A stretch of 64,000 bases of DNA from Rattus norvegicus (GCF_036323735.1 NC_086033.1:4681326-4745325), one strand, 5' to 3'; positions 22,042 to 33,450 are shown, counted from the first letter of the stretch. Translations and numbers: made by a program. Notes: generated from the letters alone by a model not told the origin.

Positions 22042-23958
22042 GTGAAATCAGAGTGTTCCTTGGATTACCTAAGCCCATTTGTATAACACAAACTTGCTCC
22101 TTCCTATTGGTGCTGGTTAAACTAATTATCCTGGGCATTGGACGGCAGAGCCAGGGGACCAAATGGAGGGAGCTGACCTTCAAGATCTGGCCAGGTAAGC
22201 ATGAAGTAATTGAACAGTTGTGTAAGAAGTATAAGATGTTTCCTCCAGTCTGTGCCATAGCCTTGGGTCCAACAGAAAGATGTGATGACATTTCTCTTGT
22301 TTTGAATGCAGAGATTCTCAATCCGTGTTACATGACTCCCAGAGGCCGTAACTACTTTTTGCAGGGAAGAGGATTCATAACACCTCCTCCCCTCAGGAGA
22401 GCCCTATGTGCCAGCAAGGTAAACAGAAGGAGCAAAGTGCTCTGTTGATCAATGACGGCCTCCACGGACTCATCACTATCATGACCTGCAAACTGTTCAT
22501 CAAACAAATCCTCAGACCCAATCAAAGGTCCCAGACTCCCTGATCCTGAGCAAAACACACACAAATACTTTCACATCCATCCATACATACCAACCCATAT
22601 ACAAACATAATTAGAATGCCAACTTTATCGTGGAGGTGCCATAGAATCAGTGTATAACGACCAAAATCAGAGTAAGAGTGAGGACATTCAGGCATTTCAT
22701 TCCCACACTTAGATGCAGCAAGTGTGACCAGGTCCTTCCAGCTGTTGAAAAAATCCAATCCAACTCCAAGGAGCTCAGGGTCAAGTACAAGAGAGGTTGA
22801 CCCTAAACACACAGCACCTAGCTTCTCTCACAGGCCAGCACCTGCCAAGGCTCCTTAAAGTCCAGGATGAAAGGTGAAACACTTTCTGGATGTGAGGAAA
22901 TCTTGGCTTAGCAGAGAGAGCACAGACAGTCAGTAGGTTACAGGGCATAATGACTACCTGTAGTTCAAACCATCATTGACATAAAGGTCCAGGATTCGAG
23001 AAAGTTCATCCCGCTCGATTTTACACTTCTGGATTTCAGATTTTAGTTCCTCCAATTTCTTTATACGCTTTTCATGGTTACTGATGAAATTTTCTGATGA
23101 TGCCTTCTGAATAAACCCTGTAGATAGATAAACACAAGTGAATGTACATATTTGATAGCCCATGGGTAGAAAAGACCATTCTGAATCTCAAAAAGGAGGT
23201 TGAGGAAGAGGAAAGGCTGGAGACTTGTTGAATCCCTGAAAGAGAAGAAAAGCTATCTCTAATGTGGACTCTTAAGCTATTTCCCTCTTCCCAACCTCCA
23301 TTGCCATACATAAGCCTCACTCACTATTACATGATCCCTCATACTGAAAGATAGAATCTACCTCAGACATAAAGATTTGGGACATTGTCAGCAGATATCA
23401 GTTGTGGAGCAGGTCAATCCTGGAGTTCACAGCACCATCAAACCCTAATCGTGTGTTCAAGATTAAAGTGTCTGCGACCTCAATTCATGACTAGGGGGTT
23501 CATCCTTCCTTGTTGTTGTCATCACAGACTTAGTAACCTACAGGAATCTAGAGGATGAAGTGCTTCAGCACCCAAAAATGAACGGGCACATTGTTATCCT
23601 CATAGGGCTTCCTCCTGGCATTCCTTGGCAGTAGAAATTAAAAAGCTCATAGAAAAGAAGCTGCAGGCCTGCCAATTCCTGGCTCTCTGTCAAATTAATC
23701 ATCAGGACTCTTGACTCTTGGTCTGCAATTGACAAATTCCAAGGCTCCTGCCTGTAAGGACTACTCCTGAAAGGCACAGCTGAAACCTGCCTCCTGGAGG
23801 AAGTTCCCCAACTCTACCCAGTACTCACTGTGCATTCCCCAGAATGATTTCATTCTTCCGTACTTACAAGACAGAAGGCCAGCTTTCTTCTGCCTCGGTC
23901 TGGTCTCTCCTTGGTCTCCCCTCTCCTTCTGAATGAGCTTGAGCAGCTGTTGAAACAT
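20790..23958 (-). CDS. Takusan/SPEER-like gene, four exons, complete (copy A)
   Basis: Assembled on the minus strand from exon 1 (23829-23958), exon 2 (22958-23117), exon 3 (21434-21565) and exon 4 (20790-20991). All introns are GT-AG and all junctions keep frame, giving 207 codons to TAA. Exon 1 encodes a short basic leader starting MFQQLLKLIQKERGD. Exons 2-4 are predicted coiled coil: KIERDELSRIL, then LPMLKSQHEMRTMDM, then MNENRKLLVEQTELQASCEE. This order parallels the N-terminal region of DLG5, from which takusan, SPEER and Spetex-2 genes arose. Start: ATG with G at -3, aligned to the MFSR start of gene 1. A CRE lies upstream at 24025. Function in this species is unknown; extra alternative exons cannot be excluded. 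Confidence 0.75.
21434..21565 (-). CDS. Takusan-like gene (A) exon 3
   Basis: 132 nt between acceptor ctaacacag and donor GTGAGTCA. Encodes LPMLKSQHEMRTMDMHK and ELIQENNSY. Too short and broken across junctions to appear as an ATG-started frame. Confidence 0.75.
21984..22041 (+). repeat. (AAAT)n microsatellite
   Basis: About 14 AAAT units in intron 2 of the takusan-like gene. Copy B has a shorter tract (60815-60851). Confidence 0.92.
22958..23117 (-). CDS. Takusan-like gene (A) exon 2
   Basis: Acceptor tatctacag, donor GTAGTCA as in gene 1 exon 2. Encodes EKRIKKLEELKSEIQK and IERDELSRIL; 160 nt. Confidence 0.78.
23829..23958 (-). CDS. Takusan-like gene (A) exon 1
   Basis: 43 codons plus one base, starting MFQQLLKLIQKE; donor ca|GTGAGTAC. 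Shares ETRPRQ with gene 1 exon 1. Confidence 0.75.
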
Positions 23959-24024
23959 GCCTGTTTGTGAACCCAAAACGCACTGAGGGAATCCCACAGG
24001 CAGTTGGTGTCACCACAACACTGG

Positions 24025-24032
24025 TGACGTCA
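24025..24032. promoter_or_regulatory. Perfect CRE palindrome upstream of takusan-like gene A
   Basis: TGACGTCA, 67 bp upstream of the ATG. The orthologous site is TGACATCA in the other exon-1 modules. CREB/CREM binding is inferred. Confidence 0.55.
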
Positions 24033-25199
24033 CAGAAGATTCTAGTGCTCTCTTAGATACAAGAGATTGTCCAAGGAAGAGATTACTGATTATGTCACTG
24101 GGAAGTTTTATGGCCTACCTGCTACCCAGCTCTCCCAAAAGCAACCAATTTCTATGGGGCCCTTTTCTGCAGCCTCTCTTGTGACCCAGGGAATATCCTT
24201 TGACAACTTCTCCTCCAAAGTTAGATATTTCTGTCTGCTTCATCGGATGTCATCAATGCTTTTGATGGGGAGAGTTGGTTACAACCCTGAATTGGATAAG
24301 AGATTTTTGTTAGTACCCAAATCTCTAGGGACCACAAATGAGGGAGATTTCTCTCAATAATAAATCTACACCTGAGACAATGCACATACATACAGTCCAA
24401 TTCCCAAAGTTTCCCTGTTTCCTAGAGGCCAATATATTTCTCCTATAATTTTACTTTTATAAAACCTGAATAATATTTGCTTATTGTGCATTCCTTGATA
24501 GCCAGGACTATTTCAACATACACGTCCATGTATTTCACAAAGTCAATGTTAATAATCCTACTTTTTGCAATAAAAACTCCCTTTTTTTGGGAAAATAGGG
24601 GATCAACTTGAGGGCAAATATAAAATATTAGATTTCTATACCTTCTTTTACATATTAAGTAGGACATCATCCCTTTCTCAAATATAGCCAGACAATTAAA
24701 TTGGTCATCAGTGAGTAAAGGTCAACCTGGACTGCGTGTTCCTACATTTTAGCCCGACAGCCATCACTTCTCCAATATCTGTCTTCCTTAATTTCCAAGT
24801 CCAGGCATGAGGATATCGGGGGTTGCCCCTTGATACTTTACTCATAGCAAACATAAGAATCAGCGGGATGGGCAGGGAGTCGAAGGGCCTGAGGTCAGGT
24901 TAAGCCTCAATTTTAGTGGGTCCATAAGTTCAGGGGAAAGTCCATTTGGCATTGTCATGTGTGGCGTCTGTGTTCTTCTCCTAGGTGCGCTCAATCTGTG
25001 CTATGACGCCTCCTACCCTCACAGACGTAAGAGTGAAAATCACGTCTGTCTTTTCTGGGAAGGGCTCTGCCTCTGACTCCCACCTGGAGTTGGACAACAT
25101 CGCTATACAAAGCTCAAAACAGAGGAGTGGAGATGATGGATGCTTCAGAAGTTTAGGGTCATTTCTTCCAAATAAGGCACATATTTTTCCAATGTAATT
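24033..25199. other. 5' flank of takusan-like gene A
   Basis: No gene seen. The block is paralogous to 33380-34370, for example the gaggtcaggt and cttgtcatctgtggcttct segments, showing that three 5' flanks descend from one ancestor. Confidence 0.5.
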
Positions 25200-25429
25200 T
25201 TTCCTTTCTTCTTTCACCCATGGTAGCTGGCTTCTTTCCTGGCCTGAAGTATACTGGAGTCCAATCTTTTGGATGACTGAAGCATCTTTTTTTGAGATGA
25301 CAGGCCCACCAAGGGGCCTGCTGCATACAGGCCCCTATCACCAAGGAAGTTGTTGCTACAGAATCATAGCATGGTGGTAGCAGCACATGATCTCTCACAG
25401 TCTTCTCTGCTGCAATTGCTAAAAGAATA

Positions 25430-25795
25430 ATCGGGTTGTTTGTTTTTTAATATTTCATTGGAAATACCTACAATGCTGGTCAGAATTGATACATGCCTTT
25501 AATCCCAGCACCCATAAAGTTTTTTTTTTCTTTTTTCTCTTCTTTTTTTTGCAATTGTTGTTAGAATTCCTGTTGTTTTCTTTGGTAATTCCCTCTATTT
25601 GCTCTGTACCTAGAATGTTAAGTCCACACTCTTCATGGCCCTATTCTTCATGGTAAAGATTTTGCTCTTACCACCCACACCACACATGATCACATTATTT
25701 ACTTTCAAAGAAGGAAAACAGGCATGAAGAAGAGAGTTAACGTGTATGGTCTCAGGTAATCAATGCATCATGAGTGCAGGATGGCATCCTAGGGT
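25430..25795 (+). repeat. Local diverged duplication, left member (with B1 scrap)
   Basis: Similar to 27455-27775: ctgtacctagaatgttaagt, cattatttactttcaaa and gagttaac blocks in order. A short B1-like piece (gcctttaatcccagcac, near 25495-25512) is at the left end, with a weaker trace at the right member. Confidence 0.5.
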
Positions 25796-25799
25796 TTTG

Positions 25800-26235
25800 G
25801 ATTGACAAGCTTCTGGTTTTGAGATTGACAGGCCTCTGCAGAAGTCTCCAGTTGAGTAGCAGAGAGTCTGGAAAGGCTGAAATAATGGCTTCCCACGCAT
25901 GGAAAAGGCTGCCCTTCAGTGCCTCTGCAGCCTGAGCAGAGGTCTACCAAGAGCACAAGGGCACTTGACCAGAGCTGGTAAGGGACTGCCTTTTGGATGA
26001 TCCGTGAGACCTGGATGAACAGAGGCCTCCAGAGTCCTGATAAAGGGAAGGAGAGTCACATAGATGTGCTGGAAACAATTGATCTTTGGGCTGCAAGTCG
26101 TGCATTTATCTTTGCTGTGTAAATAGTATTTGTAAGTGACAAAGGCATCCTACTTTATCATGTCTAGTCACCCTAGTTGTTAAAGTGTTCGCTAGTGTAA
26201 ACATAGTAGAGTCACTACAACATTACACTGTGTCC
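25800..26235. other. Unassigned non-coding
   Basis: Nothing recognised. Confidence 0.4.
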
Positions 26236-26239
26236 CATT

Positions 26240-26420
26240 TTGTTAAAGAACTTTATTTTATTTTTTATTTATACATATTTTACTTATTCACATTGCATGC
26301 TGCTCACTGCCCCCTGACACCCGGTTACTCTCTCCCACAATCCTTCCCCAACTCTCCTAGTATATTCTTCTCTGGGTGTATGAGGGCCAGCTATCACAGT
26401 AGATCCCTTCTTCCACCAAA
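26240..26420 (-). mobile_element. Old L1 3' UTR fragment, antisense
   Basis: T-rich start followed by cattgcatgctgctcactgccccctgacacc, resembling reversed L1 3' UTR. Confidence 0.45.
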
Positions 26421-27450
26421 GCCAATTTACCCTGTCCTGGGGCAGGTGCTGAGGATGCTGGTAATGGATGCCTTTGGCTTTCTTCATGCTCCAATTTGCT
26501 GGCTTTGGGAAGTTCATGCAGATCTGTCTGTGAACTTGGTACTTCATGTAGACAGCACACAAGAAGCACTGATTTGGATAATGTTCTTGAGAGTATATTT
26601 CAATCAAACTTACTCCCACTAATATCCTAAGAATGACAAAGGTAATGGGACACTATACATCTATTCCAGGAGTTTCCATTTCTGAGAGCAGCAGAATAGA
26701 AGCCCACAAATTGGCAAAGTTAAGTGAGGTCACACAGGGGACCTAAGAGCACACTGCTGCTTTCCTAGAGTGTATCCTAGAGGCTTATGGTATCTATACA
26801 CCCACAGATCCATATGCACTGAACACCAGGCTATTCATTGCTTTTGTCACTCACTTTGCCACAAATATTAGAAATCCCAAAAGTCAGAGAAATTTGGAGG
26901 TATGAATAAGTCCCAGGGGCTGGAGTAAGCTCAAAAAGTCTGTGACAACAAAGAACTGAATGAGAATCAGAGAGACAAGATGCTCACCAAGACCATAGTC
27001 GTATCCCATTAAGAAAATATGAATAATAAGCCATCAGGTGAAAATATAAAGTAGGAGGTCAGAGCCCTAGGAGGTCTATCCTTTGCCCTCAGGGAAGCAG
27101 CCATTCTCTCAGCCATTCCAGGCCCTCGGCCACACAATCAGAGACTTCCCCAACAACTCACTGACCTTTCTCAAAGACCTATCTGGGCTTCTCCCTGTAG
27201 AATAGGACATGCAGAGTCCTTTAGGACCCGCCAAGAGGTCTCCTCCACACAGGCTCCTTGTGGGCAAAGGAAAATGTTCCTGCGAATCTGCCATGGCAGC
27301 AGGAGTTTCAACCAGGCTGCTCTTAGTTCCAGCTCACTGGATGCAGGCCTGAGGCCATGGGGTGTCTTGGAAAGGAAGAAGCACACACTACCTCACAGCT
27401 CCCTCTGCTGGCGACTGCTAGAACTGTGATAGGACGTGTGTGTTTATTAG
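26421..27450. other. Unassigned non-coding
   Basis: No gene recognised. The frames at 26284-26619 and 27109-27386 lack support. Confidence 0.4.
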
Positions 27451-27454
27451 AAGC

Positions 27455-27775
27455 ATCCACAAAGCTGATCAAAGTCAGCACACGCATTAATCCCAGGATT
27501 CAAAATTTATGTTAATCGTTGATGTTCTTGTTTTTTGTTTGGTTTTTGTTTTTAATCCCCCCTCCACAGCTAATTGCTCTATACCTAGAATATTAAGCTC
27601 ACGCTCTGGAGGGACCTATTCATGTTAGGCAATGCTTTTATTCTTACTAACCACTCCACAGATGATCCCATTATTTACTTTCAAATAAGAAGACAGTCAT
27701 AGAGAAGTGAGTTAACCAGTATGCTCTCACAGAAGAAACACATCACGACTATGGAATGGCACCACAATCTTTTGC
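27455..27775 (+). repeat. Local diverged duplication, right member
   Basis: Partner of 25430-25795, about 2 kb away, same orientation. Confidence 0.5.
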
Positions 27776-27782
27776 ATTTGTT

Positions 27783-29066
27783 ATGCCTTTTTAAATTTTT
27801 TTATTCTTTATATGTTTTTAGTTACATTCAAATGTTACAGCCTTTCTCTGTTTCACACCCATATCCCCCCTACTCCATCCCCCTCACCCTGTTTCTCTGA
27901 GGGTGTTCTCCCACCCACCCAACCCTTTCTGCCACACTGCCCTGACATTCTTCTACACTGGGGCATAGAGCCTTCACAGGACCAAGGGCGTCTTCTCTCA
28001 TTGATGCCCAACAAGCCAATCCTTTTCTACACATGCTGCTGGAGCCCTGGGTCTGTCCATTTGTACCATTTGAATGGTGGTTTAGTCTCTTGGATCTGTA
28101 GTTGGTTGGTATTATTGTTGTTATGGGGTTGCAAACCCGTTCAGCTCCTTCAATCCTTCCTCTGCGTCCTCCATTGTTCTCAGTTCAATGGTTGACTCCA
28201 AACATCCGCCTCTGTATTTGTCATGCTCTGGCAGTGCCTTTCAGAAGACAGCTATATCAGGCTCCTGTCAGCTCATACTTCTTGGCATCACCAATATTGT
28301 CTGGGTCTGGTGGATGTATATAGGCTGGATCCCCAGTTAGGGCAGTCCCTGGGTAGCCTTTCCTCAGTCTCTGCTCCAGACTTCATCTCCACACTTCCTC
28401 CTGTGAGTATTTTTGTTCCCCCTTCTGAGAAGGACTGAAGCTTCCACACTTTGGTCATCCTTCTTGAGCTTCATGTGGTCTGTGGATTGCATCTTGGGTA
28501 ATCTGAGATTTTGGGCTAATATCCACTTATCAGTGAGTGCATACCATGTGGGTTTTCTTGTGATTGGGTTACCTCACTCAGGATGATATTTTCTAGTTCC
28601 TTCCATTGCCATAAGATTTCCATGAAGTCATTGTTCTTAATAGCTGAGTAGTATTCACTGTGTAAATGTACCCCATTTTCTGTATCCATTCCTCTGTTGA
28701 AGGGCATCTGGGTTTTTCCCAGCTTCTGGCCCTTATGAATACGGCTGCTATGAACATAGTGGAGCATGTGTCTTTGTTGTATGTTGGAGCATCTTTTGGG
28801 TATATGCCCAGGAGAGGTATAGCTGGGTCCTCAGGCAGTGCAATGTTCAATTTTTGAGGAACCTCCAGACTGATTTCCAGAGAGGTTATCCAGTTTGCAA
28901 TCCTACCAACAGTGGAGGAGTGTTCCTCTTTCTCCGCATTCTCAGCAGCATCTGCTGACACCTGAGTTTTTGATCTTAGCCTTTCTGACTGGTGTGAGGT
29001 GGAATCTCAGGGTTATTTTGATTTGCATTTCCCTGATGACTGAGAATTTTGAACATAAGAAGGCAT
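27783..29066 (-). mobile_element. L1 3' end: ORF2 C-terminus plus 3' UTR
   Basis: Minus-strand LINE-1. The translated part at 28593-28961 carries typical ORF2 C-terminal motifs (PAIPLLGIYPKDAPTYNKDT, RCPSTEEWIQKMGYIYT), with a frameshift before the terminal part. The 3' UTR follows to the T-rich end near 27790. 5'-truncated and not functional. Confidence 0.88.
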
Positions 29067-30340
29067 TTTAAGAAATGATGCTACCCTAACTGGTGGTCTG
29101 CATGTAGTTGAGTGCCAATTGATCCATTTCTCTCTCTTTCTACACAGTTCAAGTCCAAGTGAATCAAGGAAATCCACATAAAACCAAACATGCAGAAGCT
29201 AGTAGAAGGGAAAGTGTCACAAAGTTTCTAGAACACATTTGCACAGGAGAACGTTTTCAGAACAGAATACCAAAGAGTCAGGGTCTAAGATCAACAGTAA
29301 ATGTATGAAATCTCAACAATCTGAAAACTTTCTTTAAAGCAAAGGACACTGCCAGTAGGACAAAACAGCAAGCTACAGATTCGTAGAAGAGTTTTACCAA
29401 CCCTACATCTGAGAGAGTGCCAAAATTCAAAATAAACAAAATACTCAAAAAGGTAAACTCCCAGAGTAACAAATAACCCGACTTTTACACTGGGTCAGAG
29501 AGCTAAACCAGGAATTCTCAACTGAGGATCTCAGTGCCTACGAAACTCATCAAGAAATGTTCGACATCCTTAGTTATCAGAAAAAGGCAAATCAAAACGA
29601 ACCTGTGATTCTTCATTACACCAATCAGAATGGCTAAGATAAAAACTAAGGCAGCAGCAGAGTGGGCTGGGATGTAGAGAAAGTGGAACACTCCTCCATT
29701 GCTGGTGCGATTACTAGCTGTATAGCCACTCTGGATATCAATGTGGAGGATCAGGGAACATTGCAAATAGCTTTACCTGAAGACCCAGCTTTACCACCCA
29801 CTTCAGCGCATATACTCAAACATGATCCACAAATGACAAGGACGTGTGGATGAATATGTTCATAGCAGCCTTACTCATATTAGTCAAATGCTGGAAACAA
29901 CCACGATAGACCTCAACTCAACTGAGGAATGAATATAGAAAGTGCGCTCTATTCAAACAGAGGAACATTACTCGGGTATCAAAGATGAATACACCAAGAA
30001 CTTCATAGGCAAAAGGATGGAATTGGAAAATAGTGAAGTAACAGAGATCGAAAAGGACATAACATGGGATGTATTTAGTGACAAATGGATGTTAGCCCAA
30101 AAGTTCAGAAGACCCACTATACAATTCATTGATCACACGAAGGGTAACATGTCAGAAGGCCAAATTGTGGATGCTTGAACCCACTTAGAAGGGGAAGAAC
30201 ATAATCATGAGAGGCAGAAGGATGGAGGGACCTAGGTAGAGGCAGGGAAGGATGGACAAAGGGTGGGGGGAGTAGCAACAATGAAAAGAGACAAGAGAGA
30301 AACCCAGAGGAAAAGTGGAATAAATAACAATAAGCATCAG
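29067..30340 (+). mobile_element. L1 fragment, end of ORF2 (sense)
   Basis: Begins abruptly where the antisense L1 ends. Diverged ORF2 blocks (aagtgaatcaaggaaatccacataaaacc; aaggcaaatcaaaacgaacctgtgattc; ggatggaattggaaaatagtgaag) follow in L1 order. An older insertion than its neighbour. Confidence 0.75.
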
Positions 30341-30354
30341 TGGTGGGTGGTGAA

Positions 30355-30975
30355 CTTGGGTAACCCAAATGAAAAACGAAGAAGTCAAAATCTTTTCATT
30401 TGCAGATGACGTGATACTATTTTTAAAACTAAAAATGTATCACCATCTCTCTCTTTTTTTTTTTCCTTTTCTTTTTTTTCGGAGCTGGGGACCGAACCCA
30501 GGGCCTTGGGCTCGCTAGGCAAGCGCTCTACCGCGGAGCTAAATCCCCAACCCCAATATCACCATCTCTTAAGACTGATAAATACATTCATAAAAGCACA
30601 ATACAATGTGAACACACAAAATTTCTTAGCCTTCCTTTATGCCAATCCAAATCATACCATGAGAAAATCTGGGAAAAATTCCCCTCATAATCATCTGAAA
30701 ATATAAAATAAAATAATGTGGATTGAAATACTTAAAATGCAAAGACAAATATGAATTAGTTAGAGGTGATCCTAAATAGAGACAACTTGTCTCTAAAAAA
30801 TTAAGTTTCTTAAAGCTGAAAATACATTCATTAAAGTAGTAGAATGCAAAATAACACACAAAACTCATTACCTTTCCTGTATACCAAAAACCAACTATGG
30901 GAAAGAAATCAGGGAAATATTCTACTCAAAATAGTCTTAAAATATATAACAAAACACCCTGGATAAGCACACTTA
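30355..30975 (+). mobile_element. L1 ORF2 fragment, interrupted by an ID element
   Basis: Sense LINE-1 with the reverse-transcriptase FADD motif region (tcatttgcagatgacgtgatacta), then blocks for the region after it. The ID element at 30451-30556 splits it. Confidence 0.6.
30451..30556 (-). mobile_element. Young ID SINE with 13-bp target-site duplication
   Basis: Near-consensus reversed ID: cggagctggggaccgaacccagggccttgggctcgctaggcaagcgctctaccgcggagctaaatccccaacccc. It keeps CpGs and a T-rich tail. Flanked by tatcaccatctct (30438-30450 and 30557-30569). Confidence 0.95.
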
Positions 30976-31009
30976 TAAAGCATACTATTAGTAAGAAGAC
31001 ATATAAAGT

Positions 31010-31420
31010 GCCTTGTCCATATGAAGCCAGACAAGAATTTGTGGATCTAGAAGACAAGGTATGAAGGACTGCGTGTAAATCCCAGTGACTGAGAAAGCAG
31101 CCTGGAGCCAGTTGTGTTATTGAGACTTCAGACAGCTTGGCCTTTACACATGTGACACAGCAGACTTCCATGAGCAAATCCTTAGCCTGGAAGATGTAGT
31201 TATGGTAGCACAGAAAAACAAACACACAACTGTCCCCTTTGCCTGCCTCTTACTACTCTGATCTCCCACATCACAGGAGGCTGAATGGTCTTCCGCATAC
31301 CCTGAGACGCAGCTCACAAGGGACAGCACCTGTCTTCAACAGAGCTTCATCTGAGCCTGCCCTTGGCCTGTGGTGGATGTGCAGGAAGTGAGCTGACAGG
31401 TGAAACGTAGCATGGCTGGG
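31010..31420 (+). repeat. Local diverged duplication, left member
   Basis: Similar in order to 31930-32290: tggatctagaaga, cttggcc, gacctgcatg-like, ctctgatct and ggccagcacct-like blocks. No known family assigned. Confidence 0.4.
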
Positions 31421-31836
31421 TCTCAAAGTGCAGCTTGAGACTCACCCACTGTGATTGTCAACACTTCCATGTCTCCATTGGGGGGCAGTGTCACAATGTC
31501 CCCCTACTGTCTTCTCACTCCATTCACATGCTTCGTGTGACACAAGCTCACTCACAGTTCCACAGGAGGCAGCATAGCTTCAGAGCCCTCATGTCTGGGC
31601 ACAGAAGCCAAGAGAGCCATGTCCCAGTTCACAGTGACAATGTAGATAAGCCAGGGCCTTTCCTCCAAGTTTTACTTTCAAGTATATCCTTTTATTGCAG
31701 TTTATGCTACTCTTTCTAGAAGGCCACGTTGCGGGAGAGCATTTGGATTTTGCCTGATCCACAATTTACAGATTACTTACATAGACTCCTAGAGGATTTC
31801 AGTGGCAAGGTTTCCCTAAAGTTGTATGCAAACTAA

Positions 31837-31837
<1 letters not shown>
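31421..31837. other. Unassigned non-coding
   Basis: Nothing recognised between the two members of the local duplication. Confidence 0.4.

Positions 31838-31893
<56 letters not shown>
31838..31893 (+). repeat. (CA)n microsatellite
   Basis: Uninterrupted CA tract of about 28 units. Confidence 0.95.
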
Positions 31894-31894
<1 letters not shown>

Positions 31895-31929
31895 TGTACA
31901 GATAATAGAGACATGCATGTTGAAGTAAA

Positions 31930-32290
31930 GTTAGGACCGTGGATCTAGAAGATAAGATGTGAAGTGTTGTGCTAAAATCTAAGATCCTAGGACGGAGGAT
32001 GGGAAACAATTGTGAGTGGGACTTTCCCACAACTTGGCCACATGAACAATGCAGTGAGAAACAACAGACCTGCATGGTCAAAGTCAAAGCCCAGGAATGT
32101 ACACAGTCTACTGAATGTGATTGCAGCTCATCTCTCTGATCTGTAATAGAAGAGTTCAGGTGTTTCCCACATACACTGACATAGAGCAGCTGAGGGCCAG
32201 CACCTCTCCTGCATACTACTTCATTACAGTCCAACCCTAGCACCCTGAAGGATATTTAAGAATGGACCTGATAGGTGATCTTTTGACCTA
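31930..32290 (+). repeat. Local diverged duplication, right member
   Basis: Partner of 31010-31420. A minus-strand frame across it and the CA tract is not a gene. Confidence 0.4.
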
Positions 32291-33160
32291 GCTTAATATG
32301 TAGCTGAAGCTGAGGATGTCAACATTCCCAGAGCTCTGTTGAGCAGTGGGTGCTGATTTACTCTGGCTCCCTTAGTAATACTTCAGAAAACCAAGGAGAC
32401 AGCCTCCTCAGGCCTATTCACAGCTGCACAGGATGGGACTTGGCTTCAGAACACCCTAGCCTGTGGTACATAACCAGGATGAAAGCTACAAACTCCTTCA
32501 GCAATCATTTGCTGTGGTGATGCCCAGAATCACAGATAGATCTCTCTAGACCCCAGGACTGTAGATATAGATGCCTTGTATTGGTAGAACATGATCGTTT
32601 AGTACACCCACTTACTACTCAGGACACCTAGAGAAGTCAGGAAGGAGCCAGTCCTGGTTCTGGTTCACTGACTAACAGTTCTTCACTGCACTAGAAAACT
32701 GCAAGACACTCACACGTGTTGACTCAGAAATCTAAGGGGACCACTATCAGGGAATGGTAGTCAGAATAACTCTAGTGGAAAGCCTGAGATGATGAGGTCT
32801 CATCTAGAAGTCTTCTCTCTCCCAGATATTAGTGTCAGACACAAACTGAACCAATCCAAAGGGGGAAGAGTCAGCTCTGAGCCGAGGATACCACACTAGT
32901 CTCTCCCTTCTTCCTAAGGACCTTTGTCTTCTAGATAAAAGGAGTAAAAGCCATGAGCTCTCAGGAAAACAGTGGTGCCCTTCCCAACAACTGGCATCTG
33001 AAATAGAGAAATTAATGATGTAAAGTCTCTGACTTCCAGGAACCATAACAAGCAGGGAAGTCCAGCTGCTTCTTATAAGCTCCCGGCTCCAGATTTCCAT
33101 ACCTGGAACGCTCAGCTTAAGCTCTCTCCTCAAGGAACCTCCTCACCCATTGCCCAGAGC
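32291..33160. other. Unassigned; right part resembles takusan intron 1
   Basis: No exon 2 was found. The last 200-300 bp show weak similarity to 23550-23820 and 1020-1265, the start of intron 1 in the other genes. Confidence 0.4.
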
Positions 33161-33164
33161 TCAC

Positions 33165-33333
33165 TGAGCTTTCCCGTGGACCATTTATTTCTTCCTTTTT
33201 TACAACAAGACAGAAGGGCAGCTTCCTTCTCCCCAACTCTCATCTCTTCATGCACTTTGTTCTTTCTCCCAAATGGCCGGCTTAGCCTGGACAACAGGTC
33301 AATCAGTGAACCATAGAGACACTGAAGGAACAT
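33165..33333 (-). pseudogene. Diverged takusan-like exon 1 (gene 3)
   Basis: From ATG 33333 it reads MFLQCLYGSLIDLL, then a basic part with KEAALLSCCKKGRNKW that parallels KKAGLLSCKYGRMKSFW of the complete gene. It is 169 nt, 36-39 nt longer than the other first exons but in the same phase, and keeps a donor GTGAGC. No downstream exons 2-4 were seen between 25.2 and 33.1 kb. It is either a decayed gene or an alternative first exon for the gene whose exon 2 is at 23117. Confidence 0.5.
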
Positions 33334-33339
33334 CCCACA

Positions 33340-33450
33340 GGCAGTTGGTGCCACCACAACACTTGTGACATCACAGAAGATGCCAGGGCTCTCCTGGATA
33401 CAAGAGATTGTTCAGGGAAGGGTCCACTGATGATGTCACTGGGAACTGCC
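33340..33450 (-). promoter_or_regulatory. Takusan upstream module, third copy
   Basis: Matches 1440-1545 and 24000-24110. Contains TGACATCA (33366-33373) and TGATGTCA (33431-33438). Confidence 0.4.

Larger units (their letters stand above)
837..25199 (+). repeat. Segmental duplication, copy A
   Basis: This stretch is repeated in the same orientation at 39359-64000. Identity is about 98-99% by eye, with small indels at homopolymers and microsatellites. Homology begins sharply at the shared bases ggcaggtaag; the sequence to the left (1-836) is unlike that left of copy B. The right limit is only the point where copy B reaches the window end. If the array is tandem, the true unit is 837-39358 (38,522 bp). 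Copy A holds one complete takusan-like gene, exon 1 of another, an intact Smim14 retrocopy and several ERV and L1 remnants. Confidence 0.96.

Noticed and set aside
22053..22448. 131-codon plus-strand frame
   Set aside because: Lies within intron 2 of the minus-strand gene; no family features and altered start in copy B.
31833..32243. 136-codon minus-strand frame with DQRDELQS
   Set aside because: The resemblance to the takusan ERDEL motif is isolated; no splice sites, and the frame ends in Cys-Val repeats from the CA tract.
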